64,000 bases of DNA from Latrodectus hesperus (taxonomy: Eukaryota; Arthropoda; Arachnida; Araneae; Theridiidae): NCBI GenBank assembly GCA_037975125.1, contig CM075850.1:131383468-131447467 (forward strand), read 5' to 3'. Shown piece after piece: positions 50,197 to 62,460 of the stretch; the first letter of the stretch is position 1; every line of letters begins with the position of its first letter. Under the pieces are notes generated by a model. The model was not told where the DNA came from. It saw only the letters and a program-made list of their open reading frames with translations, and searched no databases. A program made the translations under genes and the position numbers.

Positions 50197-51001
50197 TAGT
50201 TATGAGTACTTTTGTGATCATCTGCTGTCTCATGAATTCGTCTTCGTGATCTCACACCATTCAAAAATGGCTTCAGAGCTATCATTCAGAAAGCCGTGCT
50301 GGTTTTCAGTGATAGATTATGAGCAACCGCTGATAAGTGTCATGTAATCTAGATTAACATAATGAGTTATAGTTGTGCTATTACTTCACGTACTCAGAGC
50401 CCAGTAATGAGATTTTTTGTAGACAATAAATGTCCCCAAGTCCTTGAGGCTTAGAGCGTCATGGATTTTTAGCGAAATAGTTTCGGCTATAGTTAATGTC
50501 ACATTACTGACAGAAACGCCTTCAATGCTGTGTTCTAAGAAGAATGTAAAAACAGAGGGTGAGTGTCATATTTATTGACAATTCACGGTTGTGTACATTA
50601 CGTAATGTCTATTTTGATTGTAGCCATGAACACACATTGCCAGAATACATTAGATGTTTTCATACCTTGAGAAGCTATGGGATTTCAGTGGATATGTAAG
50701 TCTCTATAGTTGTTCGCTATTGTATAAGTCTCTATAGTTAATTTTGATCTTTTTCAATTTTCCATAGTACTTAAAATGTTTGATTGCTATTTTGGCCTCT
50801 TCGATCTCTCGATAACACAGCATATCAGAGTCTGATTTAGGATTGCTAAACTATTATAACTAATCAAGCGCTACTTTTTAAGAACAATGGCTTCGTTTTA
50901 AATACGTATGGATTGTTATGCTCCAGCATTTAAATATTAGAGACCTATTGAAATTCAATTTGGTTATCAAATTTCGTGACAATTCTGTCACACCAGATGT
51001 A
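50197..51001. other. Stretch without recognised gene
   Basis: Mixed composition. A short direct repeat GTAAGTCTCTATAGTT / ATAAGTCTCTATAGTT occurs at about 50696 and 50724. No coding or TE signature was recognised. Confidence 0.5.
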
Positions 51002-52263
51002 CGAGGGTTACTCTGAAATTTTTGAGATACACGCAAACAAGAATTTACAAAACAAAAATAACGGTTTAATTTTAAAGTACAAAGTATTTTAACTCAGAAG
51101 ACGGTTTTTTACTGACTTACTTCAACTTGTTCAGCGTGGAATAAATTTTAAACAGAAGAGAAAATGGAGTTGACGCGAGAACGTTTTCGCGCTATGATTT
51201 TCTACGATTTCAAAGCAGGATTAAATCGAAAATGCGTTCAACGGTTGCAATTAGCAGTTTGGTGATGTATCTCCAGCTCGTGCTACTGTATTCAGATAGT
51301 TTAGAGAATTTAGAAGAGGTCGCAATTTTCTTCAGAATGAAGAACACACAGGAAAGCCGCCGTGGGCAGTAATCCCGGATAATGTGTCTGCCATACGAAA
51401 AATGTTAATGGATGATCATCTCTGTACCTATCAAATGATGCAGAAGGAACTTAACATTGCATCCGCAGCCATACACAAAATCATTCACGAAGAATTACAT
51501 ATGAAAAAAGTAGTTTGCCGTTGGGTTCCCCATAATCTAACTGAGCATCAAAAAGAGGAGCGTATCAGAATCAGTAAAGAAACTCTTAATATGCTGAATG
51601 ATGGTGGCCAACGCATCATTTCTAAAATCGTAACAGGAGATGAAACATACATACTGTTTTTTGATATTCCAACACATCAAGAAAGCAAAGTATGGGTCTT
51701 TGAAGATGATCCCACTCCGACAATGGTGAAAAAACAACGCGCACTGAAAAAAGTGATGAATGCCGTTTTCTTCAGAAGTACGGAATGAGTAAAAGCCATC
51801 AAGTTGGAAGGACAGAGGACAGTAACAGCAAACTGATATACCACTAAATGTCTTCCAGAAATTCTACAAGAACTGAATGTTAGGGGACTCATGCTTCACC
51901 ATGACAATGCATCTTCACATACAGCCGGATTAACAGTTGAGTTTCTTAAACAAAAACAAATTAAAGTGATCGAACATCCACCATATTTACCTGATCTAGC
52001 AATGTGCGACTTTTGGTTATTGTTTAATCTAAAAAAGAACTTACGTGGACGTCGTTTTCATTCAGAAGAAGAGATTGATGTGGCTATAAATGCATTTTTT
52101 TCATCTATTTTAAGAAATGAATGGCTTGAGGCATTTAATCTGTGGAAAATTCGTCTAAAAAAGTGCATTGATGCTGGAAGAGACTACTTTGAACACACCT
52201 AAAATTTTGTAAGTATAACTTTAAACACCTAGTTTTATCTCAAAAATTTCAGAGTGACCCTCG
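51002..52263 (+). mobile_element. mariner element, full length
   Basis: The element is 1262 bp, with 26-bp TIRs (CGAGGGTTACTCTGAAATTT and an inverted partner with one difference) and TA at 51000-51001 and 52264-52265. A separate family from the mariner at 31879-32771. Confidence 0.93.
51164..52202 (+). pseudogene. mariner transposase pseudogene (DD34D)
   Basis: Starts MELTRERFRAMIFYDFKAG. A frameshift occurs near residue 31, and TAG replaces an expected Trp in the VFRWF-like motif. From about 51310 a single frame continues to the end, interrupted once by TGA at 51786-51788. WVPHNLTEHQKEERI precedes the first Asp (VTGDETYI). HHDNASSHT gives the second Asp and LPDLAMCDFWLL the third, with 34 residues between them. 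Three lesions in all. The catalytic triad itself is intact. Confidence 0.9.
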
Positions 52264-52394
52264 TATTACTTAATGGAGCACCTAATAATCTAAGGTACAG
52301 ACCAGGTGTTCCATTGCGAATTCTATGTCTATACTCGAGCATCCCATCAAATCTCTTCAAACCCGTATGTAATCTGATGATTGCCGTCCTTGCT

Positions 52395-52565
52395 ACCTAA
52401 CTGACTATTTTGGATACTGGTATGCTAAGATTTTCTGTAAATTTAATCACTGTATTTTTTCTCTCTAAAAATTTTTTCTCTCTATCTGTTTTTTTTCTCT
52501 CTAATGTTTCCTTTCTATAAGTTTAAGTGTAATATCTAATACTTCCTGGTGTAGCAAATTTAATG
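52395..52565 (+). mobile_element. Relic 3' end of a Tc1-family element
   Basis: Resembles the last 160 bp of Tc1 copy 1: TTTTCTGTAAATTTAATCACTG against TTTCCTGTAAATCTAATCACTTG (partial strings), then CTTTCTATAAGTTTAAGTG, and a decayed terminus GGTGTAGCAAATTTAATGA where copy 1 has GAGTAGCAATTTTAATGG. A CTCTCTA-rich stretch has expanded inside. Confidence 0.6.
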
Positions 52566-52679
52566 ATAAATATTGCGGTTACTAATTTCTTACATCTTAA
52601 CGTTTTAGTGAATTAAAGCTTTGTTGTTTGAACTTGCAGTGGAATCGTTAGTACTTGGCTTTAAATTCAATTGCTTATA

Positions 52680-54085
52680 CACTACTGGCCATTAAAATTG
52701 CTACACCAAGAAGGAATGCAAATAACAGAACGATATTTATTGGACACATACATTATAGTGGAAAGAACAAGTGATTAGATTTACAGGAAATGAGGATGTA
52801 TAGATATTTAGAAATCAGTACCCAGAACAGCCACCTCTGGCTGCAATAACAGCATTTATCCGCCTAGGCATGGAGTCAAACAGAGATTGTATGGCATGTA
52901 CGGGGATCTCAGTCCCTGCAGCTTCAACACTATGCCACAGTTCATCGACAGTAGTGGATGGTGAGTGATGGCGTGCCAATCGCTCGGCAACCATTGACCA
53001 CACGTTCTCAATTGGTGACAGATCAAAAGAACGTGCTGGCCAGGGTAACAGTCGAACCTGTTCTGTATCAAGGAAGTTCAGAACAGTTCGGGAAACATGC
53101 GGTCGTGCATTATCCTGTTGAAACAAAGCATTAGGGAGGCTTTGAAGATAGGGCAGAGCCACGGGCCTTAACACATCGGAAATGTAACGGTTGCTGTTTA
53201 AAGTGCCGGTAATGCGAACAAGAGGTGGTCGAGACGTGTATCCAATGGCACCTCATACCATCACTCCAGCAGATGGGCCAGTATGGCGATGTCCAATGCA
53301 AGCTGGCAATACGCGTTCTCCATGATGCCTCCAAATACGGAGGTGGCCATCATGGTAATGTATACAGAACCGAGATTCATCTGTAAAGATGACGTGATGC
53401 CATTCCCGCGTCCAGGTTCGTCGCTTATCACACCATTGAAGGCGCTCCTGTCTGTGACGCAGAGTCAATGATAGCCGAAGTCATGGTCACCGTGTAGACA
53501 ATCCATGCTGCTGCAAACGTCGTCGAACTGTTCGAGCAGAAACTTGTTGCCTTGCAAATGACTCCATTTCTCGACTCAGAGTTCGTGACGTGGCTGTACG
53601 ATCCCTTGTGACCATGCGGATAAGATGTCTGTCTTCTCTGCTGTTAGTGATGGGGTTTCGCTGAGATCCTGCATGAGGTTCCGTATGATTGTCCTGAACC
53701 CATCGATTCCATATTCTGCTAACAGTCATACAGTCTCGACCGACGCGAGGAGCAATATTGCGGTAAGATAAACCGCAATCCCGGTAGGCTATAATCCTTC
53801 CTCGATCAAAGTCAAACAAGCGCTGATAGGCATTTCTTCCTACACGAGGCATTACAACAACTTTCTTTGCCGAAAACAACGTTGAAACGGAAATTGAGTA
53901 TGAGAAAACTGCTATCAAATCTCTGGTTTTATACACATTGTAGATGTCGCTACTGTCGCCTGCTTTCTATGAATGTGCTGAAAATCTAATCATTTGCATA
54001 TCACAGCAAGTTCTACATGTCATGCAAATTTCACGTGTGTGGTGTGCTGCTTTCCTGGTGTAGCAATTTTAATGAGACAGTAGTG
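52680..54085 (-). mobile_element. Tc1-family transposon, copy 3
   Basis: The element is 1406 bp, with TIRs CACTACTGGCCATTAAAA and the complementary TTTTAATGAGACAGTAGTG (a small change in the right end). TA lies at 52678-52679 and 54086-54087. It is the best preserved of the three copies. Confidence 0.94.
52815..53852 (-). pseudogene. Tc1 transposase, full-length frame with three TGA codons
   Basis: One frame of 345 codons runs from MPRVGRNAYQRLFDFDRGRI to GGCSGY with no frameshift. Premature stops are confined to two TGA codons just after QQHGLSTR (53489-53481 region, where relatives have Arg and Trp) and one after SAGVMV (near 53255, Trp expected). The HTH pair and SARTVRRRLQQ, the first Asp in IFTDESRF, the second in QQDNARPH and the Glu in DLSPIENVW are all present, with 34 residues between the last two. 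All three lesions are point changes, so this copy decayed last. Confidence 0.92.
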
Positions 54086-54276
54086 TATTTTATTTAAATC
54101 TTGATAGTCAAGGATTATAATGATTTTGTAGTCCTTTTTCAACTATAAATAACATTTAAATTGTCCTTGTTTGCAAAGATCCGTGTAACAAACAAATAAA
54201 ATTAATCTCTAAAATTATTAGTTCATATACTTCATATGTGTTATTGTAAGTCAATCACAATTCATAAGTTCTCATT

Positions 54277-54307
54277 AAAAAAATCCCCTTTCCAAGGGGA
54301 TTTTTTT
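54277..54307. repeat. Perfect 14-bp hairpin ending in T7
   Basis: The arms 54277-54290 and 54294-54307 are exact complements (A7-T-CCCC-TT) with a 3-nt loop. It lies at the left boundary of module Y3. It resembles a bacterial terminator but sits in eukaryotic, non-transcribed-looking sequence. A T-run could stop RNA polymerase III. Confidence 0.7.
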
Positions 54308-54489
54308 GGCAAGCTTGGAGAGCTTTCGATTAAAAAAAATTATTCTTAAACACTAACCCTCCTTGATATACAAAATATCTAAGAGTCCCTGGTCCAATAA
54401 AATCCATTTGCAACAGTTTGATTTCGCCTTAAAGTTGCTGATGAAGTCCCTTTCCCTCATACTGTCTCTCGCCATAAAGACAAGTTGAC

Positions 54490-54660
54490 AGTCGAACGGT
54501 TAATACTTCGGCCTTCGTTTCAACGGTTCGTGGGTTAGAATCCAGCTTGGGACATGGATGTTTGTAATGGTTCAAAGTAAACTGTATGTTTCAATTTTAT
54601 TAGCCCTCATGTACAAAAGTGGCCATTGAGAGACAAGCTAACTTATAAACAAATCTAACT
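54490..54660 (+). repeat. tRNA-derived SINE, family 1
   Basis: The A-box region is GAACGGTTAATACTTCGGCC, then CAACGGTTCGTGGGTTAGAATCC containing the B box, GGGACATGGATG, and a TTAGCCCTCATGTAC tail. Confidence 0.78.
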
Positions 54661-55842
54661 TCTCGCCTTAGAACGTCTTTATATTACCAGTAGAAAGTCA
54701 CTCCAAAAACGGAAGTGGTCTCAGTGCATAGTAAAAATTATCGATTCCCGGTTATTTCGTCTGTTACCGTCTCAATGCCTCCCAAGCAACAAGGGTGCTT
54801 TTCAACAAAAGAAAATAATTTAGGGAAATGATTGATATGCAAATGTGGACCTTTAAATCCAACAACAAAAAAATTACTCGCTAAACTTTACCGTGAGATC
54901 TTATTTTCCTGCTCTACAGGGATATCAAAAGCAGGTGTCATATTGGAATTTTCTCCCTAAATGTTCAACTAAGGTGAGGTCTTGCCACATATTGATTAAA
55001 TTTAAATGTAGAAATATTATTTAGAGGACGGCAGAAATATTAATGTATCAAATCACTGTTTTATGCTGGAAGGAAAATAATATATAGATAAAAGTAGCTC
55101 TTTTTTGATGCCTTGTTTTTACTGTCCTCAACCAATCTGTTTACAATAAAATTCAATAAGAAAATAGCTTGAGAGTTATTTTTAAAAAATGTTTTATATT
55201 TTTTCTGCTACATGTGCTATTAATTTAATATAATAGTACAGTCGCTGGATATACGATTTTTTATTACATGATTGATAATCCAGAGTACTCATTATTAATA
55301 TGCCCGGCCAAACGAAAAAAAGGATTACTTTAATGACACTTTGAGATTCAGTGAAGCGTAATAATTTTATATTTCATCATACTAGTTAAGACCGAGACGA
55401 TAGAGTTGTCTGCGTAACGTCGGACTCCAGTTCTTATCTCTAGGGAGGAAATTTACTAACTTTCTACGATGGATAAAAAGCGAGAGTGTTTGTCAGTCGT
55501 TTTCTTTTATTTTTAACAGACTTTTGAAATGAGTTACCCAAGTGCAAAAGAGAACTATATATTCAAGGATCCCGAATTGGATACTAGCCAGTGTTGATGC
55601 TCCTTCTACTTTCAATTGCTTGTCTGTCGGTTCTGATAATTTGCATATTCTTCATTTCATCTGAACGACATGCATGAAAAAATTTGGGGTGCCGAAAGCA
55701 ACTGATTTTTTTCACTACATCTCGTTTATCGAGAGTAAAATATATATAATTCAGAAAATATTTTATTACTTATTTTTCCTACAAATTGTATATAAGAGAA
55801 GCTGTGTAATAGAGAGCATTTTACTTATTTTAACTAGAGATT

Positions 55843-55882
55843 GCTATATCGGATCTAACGTTCAAGTTAGATCCGATATAGC
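55843..55882. repeat. Perfect 17-bp inverted duplication present only in Y3
   Basis: GCTATATCGGATCTAAC (55843-55859) is followed after 6 nt by its exact reverse complement (55866-55882). Y2 has only the first arm (GCTATATCGGACCTAAC at about 45670), so the second arm was created locally, probably by template switching during replication. Confidence 0.8.
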
Positions 55883-56099
55883 CATCTTCCAGTGTTTAGT
55901 TTTTAGGTCTTATAATACCTAAATACCGGCTTTAATACCGGTAGTAGGAATTTCATAAAAAAAGGAAAACACAGATGTTTCTTTGGTTAATTTGCTAGTT
56001 TTATTAGAGGAGAATAAATATCAAAAAATCATTTGTAACTTTTCAACTATAACAGCTTATAAAGAATCACAAAAAATAAAGGAACAAGAAACATCTTAT

Positions 56100-57360
56100 G
56101 TATTTAAATCACAAAAAGACTCTCTTTCATTAACTAAATTATTGATGGTATTGTTAGCAATACGCGTGCGATATACTTTTTCTAAGAATTTAAAATGACT
56201 TAAAAGGTATCGATTCTCGTGATATGGCTGTGGATATAACTGATTTCGGTGTTTTATTTGGTTTGTTGAAATTTTTTTAGCTATCACTAATTTTAAATTT
56301 TGCTCATGGGACAATTCCTTTTCATTATCGGCATTAGTGTCATCATCTTTGATATATGTACTAAATTTTTCTGAATGAGGATACATTTATGGGGGCATAA
56401 AAATTTTTAAAAAAAATTACTACAAAGCTGATTAAACTTAAGTTGGTTGGGCTCTTTTCTTTCTTTTAAATTTTCATTTTAAAAATCCTTATAATTATGT
56501 AAATGTTGTAGAATATTTTCTGTTTCGGTATATCTTCCTTCTGTGTGATTTTTCAACATAATACATATACATGGAGATGTGTGGTGTTCTTTCTGAGACT
56601 GCAACATGAAATTTATTGCTGGGTTAGTTATTAATAAACTGGAATCTCTCCGTAATAGAGCGCCTCCACACCCAGTTTTATTGAAAGTGCAGCTGATACA
56701 GTTCTGGATATTAAGTCGAACTTACCATTGAAAAAGTTCATTTGCAGGGTTCCTTCCATCATTTAAATTAAATTTGAACATTCAACTTTTTAACTTTTTC
56801 GTTGTTGTATTATGGATAAATTACCATCTTTTAGTGATTTAGATTTAAGTACTTCTACATATTTTTCGGCTGCAATACTTTCAGAGATATGTCCTATATT
56901 CAAGAAATATTTTTCTGAAAGAATATTTATATTTAAATACCGTCTATTTCTTATACTAGCCCATTCATCACACAAATCTAATACTAAATTTCTCACCATT
57001 TACTTTTATATTTTTTAACTTTGTGTATCTTATTGTATATTTTATTTTAAAGTATTGCGAACACCGTTAATGTAGTAATAATATTTTTCTTATAATGTTA
57101 ATCAATGTTGTTAGATTTTTAAAGCTTTTCGCTAATAGTGATTTTCTTCTAATTTCATCCCGTAACTTCTAATTAACATAACTTCACTTAAAACTTCTAA
57201 TTTCATCCCGTTTTTTTCCCTTTAAATAATCTAAAATTTCTGATGGCTTAGAATCTGTGCTGAAATTTGTATCTTCATCGCAATTAGATTTTTCATCATT
57301 AGTTAATTTTTTCGCATGAACTTCCGTCATTCACTATGGTAACGCTAGAACCTTCTTTGT
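56100..57360 (-). other. Region with unrecognised minus-strand coding-like fragments
   Basis: Three fragments on the minus strand look more protein-like than background. One is 56096-56386 (HENRYLLSHFKFLEKVYRTR). One is 56790-56999 (MVRNLVLDLCDEWASIRNRR). One is a frame near 57230-57320 with LTNDEKSNCDEDTNFSTDSK. They may be pieces of one decayed transposon gene. No family is recognised and no termini were found. Confidence 0.3.
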
Positions 57361-57844
57361 ATTTTGCCATCATTTATTAATTATGAGTATTAATTAATTT
57401 ATTAAATATGAGTACATAATAAATTTTTAAAATATTTTGAATCCTAAATTTTGCTATGAAAAAACAATTCGAATAATAAATTCACCAGTTTTTAAAGAAA
57501 TGTTTAAGTTTTTGAAAATATTACGCATTTTCTTCGCAACATAACCTTATCTTCAGAGATACGAATATCAGATTACGATTCCTGCGCGTGTACAATATCG
57601 TTCTGGCATAGGACAGTTTTAACCCACCCCCTTGGATGATTCATATATTGCATCATTTCTCTAGATTACAATACTAATTTGTATTCCCGGTCTAATTTAT
57701 TTTGTCCGTTAAGGTGACATAAAAACAAAAACGTACACTATTTTCATATGTTGCGCGGTCGCTTAACATATAGTAGAAATAATTTTTAAAAAATCTTGCG
57801 AAAAGATGGTATTTAAACATATATGTGAATGCGAAGCATCCTGA
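57361..57844. other. AT-rich stretch without recognised gene
   Basis: Nothing was recognised. Confidence 0.5.
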
Positions 57845-58050
57845 CGGAAGCTTTATTAACTTAGAAGCAGGGATCAAGCAGAAGACCCCTAATACTTGAC
57901 TTACCACCGTCAAAGGTATCGTCTCATTTACAGGATATCGTAGCCACGATCTATTCAACTTGCACAAGCAGTATTTGGCGTCCAGGTTTCAAACTCTCTT
58001 CTTGTCGATAGTGAGAACGATGCCCTTACTAACCAGGCCACCGCTGCAGG
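57845..58050 (-). repeat. SINE family 4
   Basis: AAGCAGAAGACCCC and ACTTGACTTACCACC match the body. GTTTCAAACTC is the decayed B-box complement and CCTTACTAACCAGGCC the A-box complement. It precedes module Z2 just as another family-4 head precedes Z1. Confidence 0.7.
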
Positions 58051-58079
58051 TGAACCAAAGACTAATGTTAACCATTCGG

Positions 58080-59125
58080 CTGCCAGCTCCGTTCATTAAA
58101 AAATGTAATTGATGCCTTTTGAGTACAATATAATACTTCTATATGTGAAATTATTATATGTGAAGTATTAAAAACCGATGTACATGATTTCATAAATTTA
58201 ATATTTTTTTATAGTTTTTATAAAAATTAATCATAAATGTATTCCATGATAAAAAAAAACTTTAATTTATAGTTTTCTTACAAATAATGTCAATAAACCA
58301 TCTTTACGATTACGGAATATTCTCTACTGAGCTATCTACAATTCTTAAAAACTTAAATGAAAATTACTTTAAATTCTTTTTTTTTAATATGGAAATAGAA
58401 ATTAATTAGAGAGCCGTATCTATTAGTAATAGAGACGATACTCTGTCGTTCAAGAAAATGATATCTAAAAGGTTACCAAAATCAGAATGTGGACTTTTAA
58501 ATCCAAATTCCTGTTTTGAAATAAGGATCTGGAAGCTCATATTGGGAGATTTCAAATTAATTCATTTTTTTTTTTGCAAAGAAAAATTAATATGCTTTAG
58601 TATTAGTATCCACTTTTAAAATGTTTTACTTGATTATTTCATTTTTATAGCAATTACTATGTTCTTTATATTTTTAAATTTGCCTCAATCATAATTCAGC
58701 CTGTATATGACTACTGTATCTTCATAAATAAGTAAAAGTAATGTAAATTTTCATATCAATTTCTTATGTACTATGTTCATTCTCGAAATACATTTTTATT
58801 TAATTTTGATTTTCTTATGTCATGTATAAGAAATCTTAGGTAACTTGTTTTATAATAAATGTTACGATTTCCCTTTTATTCTGAATTTATGATTGTTTTT
58901 TTATTATTTACTTCACAGTTAAAAAATTGAAGTACGTATCTTATTTTATTAATAAGCGTTTATTGGTCTTGATAGAATTTTGCAAAAAAATTTAAATTTT
59001 AAATAGAATACCAATTTTTCAAATTTTTAAATCTAATTCTTATCTACTTTAAATAAATTACTGATTTACGCTTTAAAGTATTATAGGCTAGTATATTAAT
59101 CTTGATTTGTAAATAATAATCTAGT
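58080..59125. repeat. Duplicated module Z, copy 2
   Basis: Partner of 42560-43700. Alignment resumes at about 60770-60898 after an inserted block that contains a mariner remnant. Confidence 0.78.
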
Positions 59126-59137
59126 GGTCTCTTAGAG

Positions 59138-60310
59138 GTTGCTCCAAAATAATGTGGCCAAAAATAACACACAAAAAAACAAGAGTCACAGAGTTAGTAA
59201 TGGAATTTAATCAGTGAAGTTGCCAACATCGGTGAAATATACTTCGCCCGACATGTTTGCAGCGAAAAATTGCCCTGTAGCAAAAGACAGAATCACAGTG
59301 GTCGATTAAGTCACGAATCCTGGCAGCTAAGAATTTCATTGGACAACTGTTTGTCTCAAAGAAACCTGTCCAACTGGTGAAGAATGTAAGCTGTCTGAGC
59401 CAAATATGGTGAATAACAGTGGTGGGAATATGGTGAATAATAGTGGTAAGAAACTCATACCGCAACTCCTGGTTTTTTTGTCGGCTGTAAATGGAGACAT
59501 TTGGTTGCGCTTCATTTTGCAAGAATATTAGACCTAAATTATTAACTAGTGCTGACTGTTTCATGTTAAATTTCTTTTGACATATATGTAATTGATGACG
59601 GTATACATCCGTGTTAATGATACGGCCATGCGGGATAAAATCATAAAGGACCATTCTTGGCGCTCTACCATACAGAGACGAAAACCTCGTGGATGAAGGT
59701 TTGGTTTGGCTTTCTATTTCTAAGGTTTGCTGGAATGCAGATGCTATGCTTTGCGCTTGATATTGTGGGACACGACATATTTTCATCCACAGTCAGGATA
59801 TGAAGTGAAAATGACCTTCTAACCTTGCGCTTCTGTAAAGAACGACAGGTCTTCAAGCGTTGTTGATATTGCTCCTCCGTTAGGTCACGTGGTAATTATA
59901 TTTTGATCGCTTCAACTATGCTCATCACAGCTATATATCGAGAGATTGTCTATGGTGCTACGGAGAGTTCACCTCCAAACTGTCATACCATTGATAGGTG
60001 GGCCTCCACTTTCAGCCGTAAATGTTCTACGTCAGAGTCAGAGCGTACACAGACCAAATGGCTCTGGTTTATGCTCGATCACCGTATCACTAGTACAGAA
60101 CTGGGAAAAGAATCTACAGATTATCTGCTCAATTTGTTGCCTGCATTCTATGCTATGTTGATGATGGGCACTGTTGGTACCACCGAATGTCCAATCTGGA
60201 ACTCTTATATTTCGATGTGCACGTCTCATCGCGCCTTTCGGTGATTCTGGTGATCTGATCTCCAGTTTATAGTGCGTGGAGTATTCTACTCGCCATTCCA
60301 GGGGATGTTT
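59138..60310 (-). pseudogene. mariner remnant, heavily decayed
   Basis: The left end GAGGTTGCTCCAAAATAATG looks like a mariner terminus; the matching right end was not found. On the minus strand PRDLTEEQ and RLKTCRSLQKRKVRRSF (59790-59890) are followed by LTVDENM (a decayed TxDEKW, first Asp). VLYDFIPHGRIINTDVY and LVNNLGLIFLQNEAQPN (59500-59660) come next; in the latter the QDNARPH block has lost its Asp. Later parts are frameshifted. One frame (59211-59786) is open by chance. Old and inactive. Confidence 0.75.
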
Positions 60311-61114
60311 GCTGATTCACCGCTATTGTTCTGAGAAAAGAACAACCCTTTGAATTTGCCTTTGTCGGTCCCGGCCAATAATTATGGAAGGATCCAATAC
60401 TAAGCTAAATAATATCTAACATTCCGATTAAATCTAGTAAAATTTATTTTGTTTGTTGGATTCTGTTGGGATATTCATTTTTAAAATGATTGCATTTATT
60501 AACAATTTTTGCATTTTGAAAAGGATACCACAAGATGCAAAGTTGAATAAGAAATAAAAATAAGGCTTACATTTCAATGTAAAAATCAATAAATATAAGT
60601 TGAATAAAGTAAGGGTTCACCATGACCTTGTGGTAGAAGAGCACTCGTCAGAGAGAAAAATTTTGTGTTTGATATCACAGCCAATGTCGAACAATGAGAA
60701 ATTCATATTGCATTTCTGTTTTTTATGCACTTTCGCCAGGGCGTAAACAGAAGAATTTTGGGGTTTTTTTCCTTTGTGACACGGTTTTCTCCTATTTTTG
60801 AAAAATCCTCCCAAGCGGACAATAAAATACTTTACGACTGCAAAATTTTAAATGAGGAATGAGTTTACTTGTTGAAATTCTCATCACACAGAGTGCAAAT
60901 TGATGTTAACTAACTTTCCTCTATATTTACTTTTGTTGGTATTAGAAAAGAAAGTTTTAATCACAAACATATATAACTCAAATGTAAATAATATTCCCAA
61001 CAAATTTCATCATGCATAGAAAACTTTTAGATAAACATTTTTTGTAAAAACTGGTAAATATCATAAACTTTTCCTTTAATTTTATTTAATAGTCTGATTT
61101 TAAGTCCGCTTTGC
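60311..61114. other. Stretch without recognised gene, includes end of module Z2
   Basis: The piece 60770-60898 aligns with 43730-44001 in Z1. The rest is AT-rich without recognisable features. Confidence 0.5.
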
Positions 61115-61270
61115 CAACAATTGGTTAGCATTCTTTATTTTGGTTGCTAGATTGGCGGCTTAATTCCCACTTTTTACTTGGCTGTTTATACTGGTTCAGA
61201 ATCTATTTTAAACTTTAGGTTCTGGCATGTGCAAAATGTATCCGTAGAACAGCAAACAAAATTAACCTTG
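61115..61270 (+). repeat. tRNA-derived SINE, family 1, degraded
   Basis: AATTGGTTAGCATTC (A-box region), then a decayed B-box region (GGCGGCTTAATTCCC), TTTTAAACTTTAGGTTC and a tail with GTGCAAAATG and ACAGCAAACAAA, in the order of the family. Confidence 0.5.
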
Positions 61271-61639
61271 TTGCAAATCATTTAAGTCGATCTGCAACTA
61301 AGTGCTGTATCAATATCAGCACTAATAGAATAATTGAAACACTCAAATTGGATTTACTCTGATTTATTTTAATCCTGAAATATTCAAATGATTCCACCTT
61401 CCAAGCTACCAGTGATCTGAAATCTAAGCAGAAGTATTTTAGGAACGTTATGTTTCATAATAAAAGAAAATCTTCAAATAAATATCTATCTGCTTATTTT
61501 GTAAGCAAAGTTTTCCAACGAATGAATTTTTTCTTCATTTCCACATTTCCTGAGCAAGCAATCCCTTTCTCTGTGTATGCTTTCTCAATTCATTTAATGT
61601 CTCAAATATATAAACCAGCTGCATCACATACCCTATATT

Positions 61640-62460
61640 TGTAACAAAACCGTGAGATATCTCTTTCGTCTCTAATCACTGAAGAATGAAATCCTCTTAT
61701 TTTTAAAGTTTTTTATTTATTTGGCTAGGTTTTACCACCTCAGAGTCTACTTTCTGTATTTCATTACGCTTTCATACTTTGCTTCCACATCCACAGAACA
61801 GTCGTCAATAATAGACGATATCATTACTGCTCTTATTGTATTCACCATACTAGCATATATGGCTCATAGTACATACTGTATGCTTTAAGTTCAGTTCAGA
61901 CCACAAAGAATCTCCTGAATCAAAATGCCATAAAAGATGAGATCTTCTTGTTTGTGTATTGTTTTGTAATTTGTTTTTTAGAGTTTAACCATACATTCAT
62001 TATTCTACTTGAAAGCTCTGGCTCCATCAATTTTACCGTGCCATTTTGTTCTAGCACAAGCTACTTTTTCTATTAAATTTATAGCAGGATAAAGCAAGTC
62101 TTACCGAGTGATTGTATCTTTCATTGAATTTAAGCTAAGTAATTCATCTGTTACAGCGACATTTCCGTTAATTTATGCAGGTGCTTTCTTGAGAGCAGTA
62201 TCTTTATTTGTGCTTTCATCCACTACCAAAGAAAATCAAGTTTCTGCTAGCCTTTTTGTTCAGCAAGTTCATCACTAATAAAGTTAATGAATAACATTGA
62301 TATCTCTTGACCGTGAAATGTTTTCATTTCCTTCTTACATTATGTTATAATACGCGTTTGCACACTCTTTTATACTCCACTTAATAAATTCACCATCAAA
62401 GAATTGTTCAGCAAGATTGTGTAGGCCATCATTAAACTTGATTTTACTCTTTAAATATTT
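61640..62460 (-). pseudogene. hAT transposase remnant, GTF2IRD2-like
   Basis: Minus-strand fragments in order are EFFDGEFIKWSIKEC (62360-62400), LVVDESTNKDTALKKA (about 62180-62225), NGNVAVTDELLSLNSMKDT (62110-62165) and, more weakly, VNTIRA near 61840. The DEST motif followed by TDELL...MKDT is the conserved block around the first catalytic Asp in the GTF2IRD2/ZBED5-like hAT transposases. Stops and shifts throughout. The C-terminus may extend to about 61380, but the match is too weak to assert. Confidence 0.65.

Larger units (their letters stand above)
54320..56099. repeat. Duplicated module Y, copy 3
   Basis: The least disrupted copy of the module. It provides the empty site for the LINE tail in Y2 (CCAAACGAAA at 55308-55317) and for the TA array in Y1. 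It contains AATACCGG...CCGGTA repeats at 55921-55943, also seen in Y2 at 45720-45741. Confidence 0.78.

Noticed and set aside
54277..54307. Rho-independent terminator
   Set aside because: The hairpin with a T-run looks like one, but the sequence is eukaryotic and no transcript or bacterial gene is nearby.
59903..60244. 113-codon plus-strand frame
   Set aside because: Antisense to the decayed mariner transposase; no domain.
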